Source of the DNA: JALHFZ01 sp963674625
GTDB lineage: Bacteria > Synergistota > Synergistia > Synergistales > Aminobacteriaceae
NCBI GenBank assembly: GCA_963674625.2
Contig: CAXXXO010000004.1
Location: 124,001 to 188,000, forward strand
Direction: 5' to 3'
Length of the DNA: 64,000 nt
The position numbers were made by a program, and so were the translations under genes. Shown here piece by piece: positions 41,932 through 49,802 of this stretch (its first letter is position 1; every line of letters begins with the position of its first letter). The notes below the pieces were generated by a model. It made no database searches. It saw nothing but the letters and a program-made list of their open reading frames with translations, and was not told the origin of the DNA.

Positions 41932-43077
41932 TCAGGAATCGAAGAGATTGCGGAAGAACTTGCCGAAGCCGCCGGAATTTTCGACCTCCACGTTCATCTC
42001 CCGGGCAAGTTCCTCCAGGAGCGCCCGCTGCCTGTCGGTGAGTTTAGACGGAACATCCACCAGAACGTGGACAAAAAGATCTCCCTTTCCCCTTGGCCCC
42101 CGGAGACGGGTGATCCCCCTGCCCCGAAGGGTGAAGACCTTTCCCGGCTGGGTACCGGCCGGGATGGTCAGGGACTCCTTCTCTCCCTCCAGGGTCGGAA
42201 CTGGGACGGTGCATCCCAGCGCCGCCTGGGGGAAGGAGAGGGCCAGGCGGGTATGAAGATCCCCTCCGTCCCGTTCGAAGTCGGGATGGTCCGCCACGGA
42301 GACTGCGAGGAAGAGATCCCCGGGAGATCCGCCGTTGATTCCCGGCTCCCCTTCTCCCGAGATGCGCAGGCGCGTTCCTGTATCCACCCCGGCGGGAATT
42401 TTGACCTCCACGGTCCGTCTCTTCCTGGTCCTTCCCTCGCCGCTGCAGTCGGGGCATTTTTCCTTCACGACCCTGCCGGCTCCCCCGCACTTCGGGCAGG
42501 GGTTGACGGAGACGAACTGGCCGAAGGGAGTCCGCTGCTGGGTCTCCACCTGGCCGCGCCCGCCGCACTGGTCGCAGACCTCCGGGGACGTTCCCTCCCG
42601 GGCGCCGGAGCCGCCGCAGGTCTCGCAGGGTTCCCACCGGGGAATCTGGAACTCCCGGGTTATTCCCGTGGCTGCCTCGAGCAGGGTGACCCGGGCTTCC
42701 ATCTCCAGGTCATTGCCCCTGCGGGGGGCGTTGGGATTTGCCCGCCGCCGGCCCCCCATCCCGCCGCCGAAGACGCTGTCGAAAATATCTCCGAAGATAT
42801 CCCCCATGCCGCTGAAGCCCTCGAAAGGACTTCCCCCCCCGGCATCTCCCACGGTTCCGAACTGGTCGTACTGGGCCCTTTTCGACGAGTCGCTCAGCAC
42901 CTCGTAGGCCTGGTTGACTTTCTTGAAATGCTCCTCGGCCTCCCGGTTTCCCGGGTTCGCGTCGGGGTGATACTTTCTCACCAGCCGCCGGTAGGCTTTT
43001 TTTATCTCAGGCGCGGAAGCGTCCCTGGGCACCTCGAGTATCTGATACAGGTCTTCGGTCTCTCTCCGGCCGTACAC
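41932..43077 (-). CDS. dnaJ: Chaperone DnaJ
   Basis: Canonical type A J protein, the DnaK co-chaperone. J domain with HPD at 37-39, Gly/Phe-rich linker (about 75-115), four zinc-finger repeats (CETCGGSG, CDQCGGRG, CPKCGGAG, CPDCSGEG) and C-terminal substrate-binding domains; 381 residues. GTG start with GGAGG eight bases upstream, 12 nt after dnaK. The 187-nt gap to prmA on its other side is the largest spacing inside the cluster. Confidence 0.96.
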   Translation of the reverse strand: MYGRRETEDLYQILEVPRDASAPEIKKAYRRLVRKYHPDANPGNREAEEHFKKVNQAYEVLSDSSKRAQYDQFGTVGDAGGGSPFEGFSGMGDIFGDIFDSVFGGGMGGRRRANPNAPRRGNDLEMEARVTLLEAATGITREFQIPRWEPCETCGGSGAREGTSPEVCDQCGGRGQVETQQRTPFGQFVSVNPCPKCGGAGRVVKEKCPDCSGEGRTRKRRTVEVKIPAGVDTGTRLRISGEGEPGINGGSPGDLFLAVSVADHPDFERDGGDLHTRLALSFPQAALGCTVPVPTLEGEKESLTIPAGTQPGKVFTLRGRGITRLRGPRGKGDLFVHVLVDVPSKLTDRQRALLEELAREMNVEVENSGGFGKFFRNLFDS

Positions 43078-43089
43078 CCTTCGTTCCTC

Positions 43090-44913
43090 CTATGCCCGGT
43101 CGGAGTCGGTGAATTCGGCGTCCACAGTCTCTCCGGAAGTCCCTCCGCTGCCGGCAGGGCCGGTGGGGTTCTCCTGCTGCCCGCCGGCCTGGGAATAGAG
43201 CCGGGTGGAAAAAGCCTGGATCTTCTTCTCGAGGGCTTCCCGGGCACTGCGGATTTCTCCGGAATCCTCCCCAGAGATGCGGCTGCGAAGCCCTTCGAGG
43301 GCGGCCGTTATTCCCGCCTTCTCCTCGTCGGTCATCTTGTCGCCGTTTTCCGCCAGCAGGCGCTCGGCCCCGTAGGCGACGCTGTCCGCCTCGTTCTTCG
43401 TCTCGGCGGCCTCCCGCTTCTTTTTGTCCTCTTCCTCGAAGGACTCGGCGTTCGTCTTCATCCGTTCGATGTCCTCCTTCGACAGGTTGGATGAATGGAT
43501 GGAGATGTTCTGGGCCTTCCCGGTGCCCTTGTCCTTGGCCACCACGTTGAGAATGCCGTTCACGTCCATGTTGAAGGTCACCTCGATCTGGGGGACTCCC
43601 CTGGGAGCGGAAGGGATGCCGTCGAGGATGAATTTCCCGAGCTTCACGTTGTCTGCGGCCATGGCACGCTCCCCCTGAAGGACGGAAATCTCCACCTGGG
43701 TCTGACCGTTTGCCGCAGTGGTGAAGACCTGGCTCCGGGAGACGGGGATCGCGGTATTCTTCTCGATGATCTTCGTGAAGACCCCGCCCAGAGTTTCGAG
43801 GCCGAGGGACAGGGGTGTCACGTCCACGAGGACGATGTTCTTGTGGTCCCCTCCGAGGATGGATCCCTGGATGGCGGCGCCGGCTGCGACGCATTCGTCG
43901 GGGTTGATCCCCTTCGTGGGGTCCTTCCCGAGAATTTCCTTTATTTTTTTCTGAACGATGGGCATCCTTGTGGAACCGCCCACGAGCAGCACTTTGTCGA
44001 TCTCCTCAGCCCGGAGGCCGGAGTCGGCAAGGGCCTGCCGGGCGGGCTTCACGGTCCGCTCGAGCAAATCGTTCGTCATCTCTTCGAACCGGGCCCGGGA
44101 GAGGCTCATTTCGAGATGCTTCGGCCCGGAGGCGTTGGCGGTGATGAAGGGAAGGGAGATGGTCGTCTCCGGCATGGCGGAAAGCTCCACCTTGGCTTTC
44201 TCCGCCGCTTCCCGGAGGCGCTGGAGGGCCATGCGGTCGTTTTTCAGATCGATTCCCTCGGTCTTTTTGAATTCCGTGATGATCCAGTCCACGATGCGCA
44301 TATCCCAGTCGTCCCCGCCGAGGCGATTGTCCCCGGCGGTGGCGAGCACTTCGAAGACCCCCTCCCCCACGTCGAGGATGGAGACGTCGAAGGTCCCTCC
44401 TCCGAGATCGAAGACGAGGATTTTATGCTCTCCCTCCTTGTTTTCTCCGTAGGCCAGGGATGCCGCCGTGGGCTCGTTGATGATCCTCAGCACCTCGAGG
44501 CCGGCAATGGCGCCGGCGTCCTTCGTGGCCTGCCGCTGGGCATCGGTGAAATAGGCGGGGACGGTGATGACCGCCTGGGTCACCGGCTCTCCAAGGTAAT
44601 CCTCGGCATCCCGCTTCAGTTTCTGAAGGATCATGGAGGATATTTCCTGGGGAGTATATTTTTTCCCGTCGATCTCTATTTTGCGGTTCGACCCCATGTC
44701 CCGCTTGATGGAGAGGATGGTACGGTCGCCGTTGACGATGGACTGACGCTTCGCGAGCTGACCGACAAGACGTTCTCCCTCCCGGGTAAAGGCGACGACA
44801 GAGGGGGTTGTCCTGCTCCCCTCGGCGTTGGGGATGATGGTTGTGACATCCCCCTCCTGGACGGCGATGCAGCTGTTCGTTGTTCCCAGATCGATACCTA
44901 CTACTCTTGACAT
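43090..44913 (-). CDS. dnaK: Chaperone DnaK (Hsp70)
   Basis: Main Hsp70 chaperone. It has the ATPase motifs IDLGTTNS at the start, DLGGGTFD in the middle and GGSTRMP, a complete substrate-binding domain (VTPLSLGLETLGG) and a helical lid with a disordered tail. The 607-residue length and the lack of the ~24-residue insertion common in proteobacterial DnaK are seen by eye. In the hrcA-grpE-dnaK-dnaJ operon under CIRCE control. Confidence 0.97.
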   Translation of the reverse strand: MSRVVGIDLGTTNSCIAVQEGDVTTIIPNAEGSRTTPSVVAFTREGERLVGQLAKRQSIVNGDRTILSIKRDMGSNRKIEIDGKKYTPQEISSMILQKLKRDAEDYLGEPVTQAVITVPAYFTDAQRQATKDAGAIAGLEVLRIINEPTAASLAYGENKEGEHKILVFDLGGGTFDVSILDVGEGVFEVLATAGDNRLGGDDWDMRIVDWIITEFKKTEGIDLKNDRMALQRLREAAEKAKVELSAMPETTISLPFITANASGPKHLEMSLSRARFEEMTNDLLERTVKPARQALADSGLRAEEIDKVLLVGGSTRMPIVQKKIKEILGKDPTKGINPDECVAAGAAIQGSILGGDHKNIVLVDVTPLSLGLETLGGVFTKIIEKNTAIPVSRSQVFTTAANGQTQVEISVLQGERAMAADNVKLGKFILDGIPSAPRGVPQIEVTFNMDVNGILNVVAKDKGTGKAQNISIHSSNLSKEDIERMKTNAESFEEEDKKKREAAETKNEADSVAYGAERLLAENGDKMTDEEKAGITAALEGLRSRISGEDSGEIRSAREALEKKIQAFSTRLYSQAGGQQENPTGPAGSGGTSGETVDAEFTDSDRA

Positions 44914-44947
44914 ATTCTCACCTCGTAATGGATTGGACGCAAAAAAA

Positions 44948-45571
44948 TCAGGGCTGTTTTCCCCTGAAAGATGCGACTTTTACCTTCGCTGGACGAAGAA
45001 CTCTCTCCTGCGTGCGGTAGCCCGGCAGGACCTCCTCGACGACAATGCCGTCCATGGACGGATCGTCGGTGAGGACCGTGGCGACGGCCTCGTGGATATC
45101 CGGTGAAAAGGGGACGCCCGCCGTGGGGACCGGGTCCACCCCCTGGGCCTGGATCACCGAAAGAAACTGCCGGCGCACCATCTGAACCCCCTGAAGAATG
45201 CTTTTCCCGTCGGCATCGGGGGGGACGGCAAGGGCCCGGTCGAGATTGTCGAGGACCGGAAGAAAATCGAGGGTTTTCTCCTCGCCGGCCATGATCCGCT
45301 CGCGCTGACGGTCCCGCTCCACCCTTTTCCGGTAGTTGAAGAAATCCGCCCGGGCCAGGGCGAGAGCGTTTGCGAGTTCCTTTTTTTCCTCCCCGAGATC
45401 CGCAAGGGAATCGAGAAGCTCCTGCCGGGTCGGAGAAGAATCCTCCTCGGGAACGAAGTTATCTTCCGCAGGCATTCCTTCGGGCTGAATCTCGTCGGAC
45501 AGATTTTCCCGGGGGATGTTCCGCTCCGGGTCATTTCTTCCGGAGGAAGCATCGTGATGTTTTCTGGTCAT
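44948..45571 (-). CDS. grpE: Nucleotide exchange factor GrpE
   Basis: GrpE speeds ADP release from DnaK. The 207 residues comprise a disordered acidic N-terminus (to about 55), a long coiled coil with ADFFNYRKRVERDR, and the C-terminal beta domain with VLPGYRTQERVLRPAKVKVA. ATG at 45571 with GGAGAG seven bases upstream. Between hrcA and dnaK as expected. Confidence 0.95.
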   Translation of the reverse strand: MTRKHHDASSGRNDPERNIPRENLSDEIQPEGMPAEDNFVPEEDSSPTRQELLDSLADLGEEKKELANALALARADFFNYRKRVERDRQRERIMAGEEKTLDFLPVLDNLDRALAVPPDADGKSILQGVQMVRRQFLSVIQAQGVDPVPTAGVPFSPDIHEAVATVLTDDPSMDGIVVEEVLPGYRTQERVLRPAKVKVASFRGKQP

Positions 45572-45594
45572 TGGGACACTCTCCTTTCGGAATT

Positions 45595-46611
45595 TTACTG
45601 AACGAGGGAATCGTTCAGGTTCTCGGCGATGGACTCGAGTATGGCGATCGACTTTTCGTAATCCATCCGCAGGGGGCCGATGAGGCCGAGGACCGCCCGC
45701 CGGCCGTACCCCGCCGAGGGAACGAGGACGAGGGAACAATCCTTCATCTCCTCCTCAGAGTTTTCATCTCCGATGGTCACTGAAACGCCCTGGCTGATGC
45801 TGTACCGCTCCACCATGTCAGACAGGGAATGCTCCTGTTCGAGAAGGGACAGGACGGCCTGGATCTTGCTTATATCCTGAAAATCGGGAAGGTTCAGTAT
45901 ATGCTGGGCTCCTCCGACGAAAAGGCGCGAACTTTTGTGGCTCAGCAGAAGATCGATCTGAACCACCGCTTCCCGGCAGATGTCCCACACATTTTCGAGC
46001 CCCTGGAGAACATAGGCCACAAGGGCGCCCCTCACCTGGCTCCAGGGATGTCCGCAGGCCACGGTGGAGATCTTCCGGGCTATATCGTCGAGGATATCCT
46101 GGGACAGCTCGCAGGGCAGCTGAATATTCGTATGGTGGACAAGGCCTCCGTCGAGGACCACCAGGAGCAGGACGGTGCTCCCGCCGAGACGGACGAAATT
46201 GAGCCTCTGGATCTCAACTTCGTCAAGGGCGGAAAGGGCCGCCACGCCCACGCAGTTTGTCGCCTTTCCCAGAAGATCGGATACGTAGGAGAGGATGGAT
46301 TCAACTCCGGCCTTCCGCTCCCGTATATTCTTCGCCCACTGCTCCGTTTCGGCGGGGGCCGTTCTCCGCCGCTGCATGATGGAATCCACATACAGCCGGT
46401 AGGCCTTCGACGTGGGAAGCCGGCCGGCAGATGTGTGGGGCTGATAGAAATACCCCATCTCCTCGAGATCGGCCATTTCGTTCCGAATCGTTGCGGCGCT
46501 GCTGCCTCGAAGATATTTCTTGGAAATAGTTCTCGACCCGGCGGGTTCTCCCGTCTGGATGTATTCGTAGACCACGGAGAGCACTATTTCAAGCTGCCGC
46601 TCTGTCAGCAT
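45595..46611 (-). CDS. hrcA: Heat-inducible transcription repressor HrcA
   Basis: HrcA represses class I heat-shock genes by binding CIRCE. The 338-residue protein has an N-terminal winged helix-turn-helix (TERQLEIVLSVVYEYIQTGEPAGSRT-like start, with GSSAATIRNEMADLEEMGY as the recognition part) and the GAF-like effector domain. It is the first gene of the cluster, with the CIRCE element 23 nt upstream of its ATG, so it controls itself and the genes behind it. Confidence 0.96.
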   Translation of the reverse strand: MLTERQLEIVLSVVYEYIQTGEPAGSRTISKKYLRGSSAATIRNEMADLEEMGYFYQPHTSAGRLPTSKAYRLYVDSIMQRRRTAPAETEQWAKNIRERKAGVESILSYVSDLLGKATNCVGVAALSALDEVEIQRLNFVRLGGSTVLLLVVLDGGLVHHTNIQLPCELSQDILDDIARKISTVACGHPWSQVRGALVAYVLQGLENVWDICREAVVQIDLLLSHKSSRLFVGGAQHILNLPDFQDISKIQAVLSLLEQEHSLSDMVERYSISQGVSVTIGDENSEEEMKDCSLVLVPSAGYGRRAVLGLIGPLRMDYEKSIAILESIAENLNDSLVQ

Positions 46612-46633
46612 GGAACTCCCCCCTTCAAGGACG

Positions 46634-46660
46634 TTAGCACTCCTCTTATGCGAGTGCCAA
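46634..46660. promoter_or_regulatory. CIRCE operator (HrcA-binding site)
   Basis: TTAGCACTC - 9 nt - GAGTGCCAA, one base away from the CIRCE consensus TTAGCACTC-N9-GAGTGCTAA. It lies in the predicted 5' leader between the promoter at 46680-46708 and the hrcA start. Confidence 0.95.
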
Positions 46661-46679
46661 CACGTTCCTTACGACAGGT

Positions 46680-46708
46680 AGAGTAACAATCCGTGGTATT
46701 ATTGTCAA
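46680..46708 (-). promoter_or_regulatory. Promoter of the heat-shock cluster
   Basis: Minus-strand TTGACA (46703-46708) and TACTCT (46680-46685) are spaced by 17 nt. The -35 is perfect and the -10 weak. CIRCE lies just downstream of the predicted transcription start. Confidence 0.65.
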
Positions 46709-46775
46709 GACTGGTCAGACTGATTTATTTCCCTTCACGGAATTTTTTTGAAGGAAACCCTGGAGGAGGAGTCTC

Positions 46776-47420
46776 ATGAATCTCGAAGAAAGAACCACCA
46801 TTCTTCTTGCCCGCCACGGAGAATGCAGAGGCAATACCGACGGGCTTTTTCGGGGACGGATGGATTTTCCCCTCAACGAAAGAGGAATGCGGCAGGCGGA
46901 GGAACTCGCCGGGGCCGTGGCTACGCTTCATCCGTCGGCCCTCTACAGCAGCCCCCTCCTTCGGGCGGCGGAGACCGCCGAAGCCTGCGGACGGAGATGT
47001 TCCCTTCCCGTGATCCTCGAGGAAGGGTTCAACAATATCTCCCTCGGTCCCTGGGAAGGCCGGCCCAAGACGGAGATCGCCCGGGAATTTCCCACTGAGT
47101 GGAGTCTGTGGCTGAAAGACCCCGAACAGCTCGAGATCGAGGGAGGCGAGACCCTGCAGCAGGTTCTCTTCCGGTCAATGGAAAGTCTGAACAAGCTCGT
47201 GAGGCGCCACCGGGGGGAGACGGTCCTGATAGTAACTCACAGGACGGTGGTCAAACCCCTTTTCGCCGGGTGCCTTTCCATCCCCTCTCCCTGGTTCTGG
47301 AAAACCCATACGGATACGGCCGCCTTCTCGATTCTCCATTTCGACGATCTCCACGGATACTCCCTCTATGCCCTCAACAGGACGAGTCATCTCTCGGGCT
47401 TCACCACGGAATGGATATGA
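46776..47420 (+). CDS. Histidine phosphatase (phosphoglycerate mutase-like) family protein
   Basis: The 214-residue protein has the RHGE motif with nucleophilic H14 in LLARHGEC, the LNERGMRQAEEL and LYSSPLLRAAETAE segments, and VTHRTVVKP with the second histidine. Close relatives include alpha-ribazole phosphatase and broad-range phosphatases; the substrate cannot be fixed from sequence. Its position directly before folP may hint at a phosphatase for a pterin intermediate (dihydroneopterin phosphate), which is speculation. ATG with GGAGGAGG upstream. Confidence 0.82.
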   Translation: MNLEERTTILLARHGECRGNTDGLFRGRMDFPLNERGMRQAEELAGAVATLHPSALYSSPLLRAAETAEACGRRCSLPVILEEGFNNISLGPWEGRPKTEIAREFPTEWSLWLKDPEQLEIEGGETLQQVLFRSMESLNKLVRRHRGETVLIVTHRTVVKPLFAGCLSIPSPWFWKTHTDTAAFSILHFDDLHGYSLYALNRTSHLSGFTTEWI

Positions 47421-47505
47421 ACCCCCGCAGCAGAGCCTCTCAGGAAAGGGCACATATCCCCCGAAAGAAGTCTTCCCGCTCCGCAGAAAGGAAGGTGGCA
47501 CCCCT

Positions 47506-48726
47506 GTGATCTTTTATCCCCTGTCTTTGAAAAATCCGAAGGATCTCGCTTTCCTCGCCAAGCAGATCGGGGCGGACAGCCGCTCCCTGGCTTATTTCGA
47601 GCCGAAGCGCCATACTCTGCCCCTCATGCTTCCCGAGGCGGACTACAGGGCGGCGGCATTTCTAAAACAGGAACTTCTCGCCCGGGGAGGAGACGCCATC
47701 GTCAACCGGGGGGTCATCGCCTGCGAGGCGAAGACAAGCCCGGTGCTTCTTCTCGGAACGCCGGGGCAGCTCCGCTCCCTTCGAAAAAAGCTCGACGCCA
47801 TGTCCTGCTGGGGGCTGAAGGAGATCCGGGAGGCCCTGTCCTGTGCCCTGGACGGTCTCGCCCGCACCTCCTGGACATTTCCTCTCGGAGGCGGGCGAAG
47901 CCTTGTCCTGGGTGAAAAAACCCGAATGATGGGCATTCTCAACCTTACGCCCGACTCCTTTTACGAGGGGAGCAGGATCGACCCCGCATCAGAAAAGGAG
48001 CTGCTGAAAAGAGCCCGGTCCTGCCTCGAATCGGGAGCGGCGGTGCTCGACCTCGGGGCGGAGTCCACCCGGCCGGGGTCATCCCCGATTTCGGAGGAGG
48101 AAGAGGCCGCCAGGCTCATCCCCGCCCTCCGGGCGGTCCGCGGGGCTTTCCCCGAAGCCGTTCTCTCCGCCGACACATGGAAGGCCTCCGTCGCCCGAAA
48201 GGCCATCGAGGCGGGGGCCGACATCATCAACGACATCTCGGGGCTCGCCTTCGATCCCGGCCTGATCAGGACTGTCGCCGAGACGGGCTCGCTCCTTGTG
48301 CTCTCCCATATTCAGGGAAGACCGAAGGACATGCAGAAGAACCCGGTATATACAAACACCGTGGAGGATATCCTCGCCTATTTCGAAGAACGGCTGAGCG
48401 CAGCGGAAGCGGGGGGAATTGAGCGGGAGCGGATCATCATCGACCCGGGGCTCGGCTTCGGCAAGGGGTACGAGGACAACCTGAAAATCCTCCGGCATAT
48501 CGAGGCGTTCCGGATCTTCGGCCGGCCCGTCCTCGCGGGGCATTCCCGCAAGGGGTTCACCGGCCGGGCGACCGGGGCGGAAGGAGCGGAAGACCGCCTC
48601 GAAGGGACCCTCGCCGTGACCGCCTGGTGCGCCCGGGCGGGGGTCTCCCTTCTGAGGGTCCACGACATGGAAGAGAACCGCCGGGTCCTCGCCATGATCG
48701 AAGCGATTTCAGAGGCGGACGAATGA
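47506..48726 (+). CDS. folP: Dihydropteroate synthase with N-terminal extension
   Basis: FolP joins 4-aminobenzoate to the pterin diphosphate in folate synthesis. The catalytic barrel (about residues 140-400) has MGILNLTPDSFYEG, the ESTRPG motif, ADIINDISG and GHSRKGF. It is preceded by about 140 residues that do not belong to the barrel, with a FGTPGQL-like segment (LLLGTPGQL); a similar extension occurs in DHPS of several anaerobes, function unknown to me. The start is probably GTG at 47506 with AAGGAAGG ten bases upstream. folK follows with an ATGA overlap. Confidence 0.92.
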   Translation: MIFYPLSLKNPKDLAFLAKQIGADSRSLAYFEPKRHTLPLMLPEADYRAAAFLKQELLARGGDAIVNRGVIACEAKTSPVLLLGTPGQLRSLRKKLDAMSCWGLKEIREALSCALDGLARTSWTFPLGGGRSLVLGEKTRMMGILNLTPDSFYEGSRIDPASEKELLKRARSCLESGAAVLDLGAESTRPGSSPISEEEEAARLIPALRAVRGAFPEAVLSADTWKASVARKAIEAGADIINDISGLAFDPGLIRTVAETGSLLVLSHIQGRPKDMQKNPVYTNTVEDILAYFEERLSAAEAGGIERERIIIDPGLGFGKGYEDNLKILRHIEAFRIFGRPVLAGHSRKGFTGRATGAEGAEDRLEGTLAVTAWCARAGVSLLRVHDMEENRRVLAMIEAISEADE

Positions 48727-49238
48727 TCCGGGCGGCCCTCGGTCTGGGAAGCAATCTGGGAGACCGCCTCGGAATGCTCCGATCGGCCGTCCGCTCCCTT
48801 CAGCGCCAAGATATAACCATCCTTGCCGCAAGCGAAGTCTATGAGACGCCTCCCTGGGGAATGACCGACCAGCCTCTTTTTCTCAACGCCTGTGTCATCG
48901 TGGAAACTGAATTCTCACCACAGGATCTTCTTCGTATTCTGAAGGATACTGAGAAGCAGCTCGGAAGGAAGGAGGGACTGCGCTGGGGACCCCGGGCGAT
49001 CGATCTCGATATTCTGCTCTACGACGATCTTCTCCTGGACACTTCAGACCTCTCCATTCCCCATCTCAGCCTGCCGGAACGGCCCTTCGTTCTCAGACCC
49101 CTGGCCGACATAGCCTCCGACTGGAAATCTCCCCGCTCGGGGCAGACCGTGGCCGAGATGGCAAAGGATATAGATCCGAAAGAAATGGCAGAGCTACTGA
49201 AGATTGTCTCCCTGAGACCCCGGGGCACGAAAAAATAA
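48723..49238 (+). CDS. folK: 6-hydroxymethyl-7,8-dihydropterin pyrophosphokinase
   Basis: FolK activates hydroxymethyl-dihydropterin with ATP, the step before FolP. The 171 residues contain LGLGSNLGDR at the start, the catalytic KEGLRWGPRAIDLDILLYDD signature and the IPHLSLPERPFVL substrate loop. The ATG overlaps the folP stop. No folB is adjacent. Confidence 0.95.
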   Translation: MIRAALGLGSNLGDRLGMLRSAVRSLQRQDITILAASEVYETPPWGMTDQPLFLNACVIVETEFSPQDLLRILKDTEKQLGRKEGLRWGPRAIDLDILLYDDLLLDTSDLSIPHLSLPERPFVLRPLADIASDWKSPRSGQTVAEMAKDIDPKEMAELLKIVSLRPRGTKK

Positions 49239-49245
49239 AAAAAGA

Positions 49246-49285
49246 GGGGCGGGTGCGGCAAGGCTCCCTCTGCCGCACCCGCCCC
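49246..49285. terminator. Bidirectional terminator, folK / peroxiredoxin
   Basis: A 15-bp GC-rich stem (GGGGCGGGTGCGGCA with its complement) and 10-nt loop. On the minus strand it is followed by TCTTTTTTTATTTTTT, a strong end for the peroxiredoxin transcript; the plus-strand T tract after folK is weak. Confidence 0.88.
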
Positions 49286-49312
49286 TTCCTGTTTCCGTCA
49301 ATGCTGTTTCCG

Positions 49313-49783
49313 TCAGTGCTTTTTCTGCAGCTCCCGGAGGGCTTCAAGCACTTTTTCCGCATGTCCCTCCACGGTGACATTGCGGAAAACCCGTCTGACG
49401 ACCCCCTCCGGGTCCACGAGAAGAGTTGAACGCTCCACTCCCATGGACTCCTTTCCGTCCCGGGTCTTTTTCGTCCAGAAACCGCTCTTTTCGATCAGGG
49501 AATGATCGGGGTCGCTGAGCAGGGGATATGTCAGGGAAAGTTTTTCGGCAAATTTCCGATGGCTCTCCACGGAGTCGGGGCTGACCCCCGCAACGGCGCA
49601 GTCCAGTCCTTCGAATACGGACGCACGGTCCGCGAAGTCCTTGACTTCCTTTGTTCACCCCGACGTGTTGTCTTTGATGTAGAAAAAGAGCGCCAGCCAG
49701 GATCCTTTAAAATCTTCGGGGGTGTAAACCCGCCCCGATCCGTCCTTCAGAGAAAAATCAGGTATCCGGTCTCCCTCTTTCAT
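49313..49783 (-). CDS. Selenocysteine-containing peroxiredoxin (BCP/PrxQ type), TGA read as Sec
   Basis: Peroxiredoxin that reduces hydroperoxides. Residues 1-42 run from MKEGDRIPDFSL to FYIKDNTSG; then comes TGA (49655-49657), and the same frame continues TKEVKDFADRAS to a normal stop at 49313. BCP/PrxQ proteins have Cys at exactly that place (KDNTPGCTKE), so the TGA takes the place of the peroxidatic cysteine and is best read as selenocysteine 43. No cysteine follows at +5; Cys62 (GLDCAV) is the only candidate resolving residue nearby. Later conserved segments (SVESHRKFAEK, LSDPDHSLIEKSG, RSTLLVDPEG) are intact, arguing against decay. ATG at 49783 with GGAGGG upstream; korB precedes it. Automatic annotation would split it into two fragments. 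Confidence 0.88.
49617..49657 (-). promoter_or_regulatory. Sec codon and candidate bacterial SECIS hairpin
   Basis: After the TGA, 21 nt lead to GCGGAC, loop CGTGC, and GTCCGT (49617-49633), a 6-bp stem with one G-U pair and a G in the loop; the loop lies about 27 nt past the TGA, within the range expected for bacterial SECIS elements. A second possible hairpin, GAAGTC-AAG-GACTTC, lies closer (49634-49648). Which one SelB would bind is not settled by eye. Confidence 0.55.
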
Positions 49784-49802
49784 TTCTTTCCCTCCTTTTT
49801 CT

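Noticed and set aside
49313..49783. Peroxiredoxin as a pseudogene with a nonsense mutation
   Set aside because: The TGA sits exactly at the peroxidatic Cys codon, all other conserved segments are intact, and the ribosome site and terminator are good; Sec is the simpler reading.
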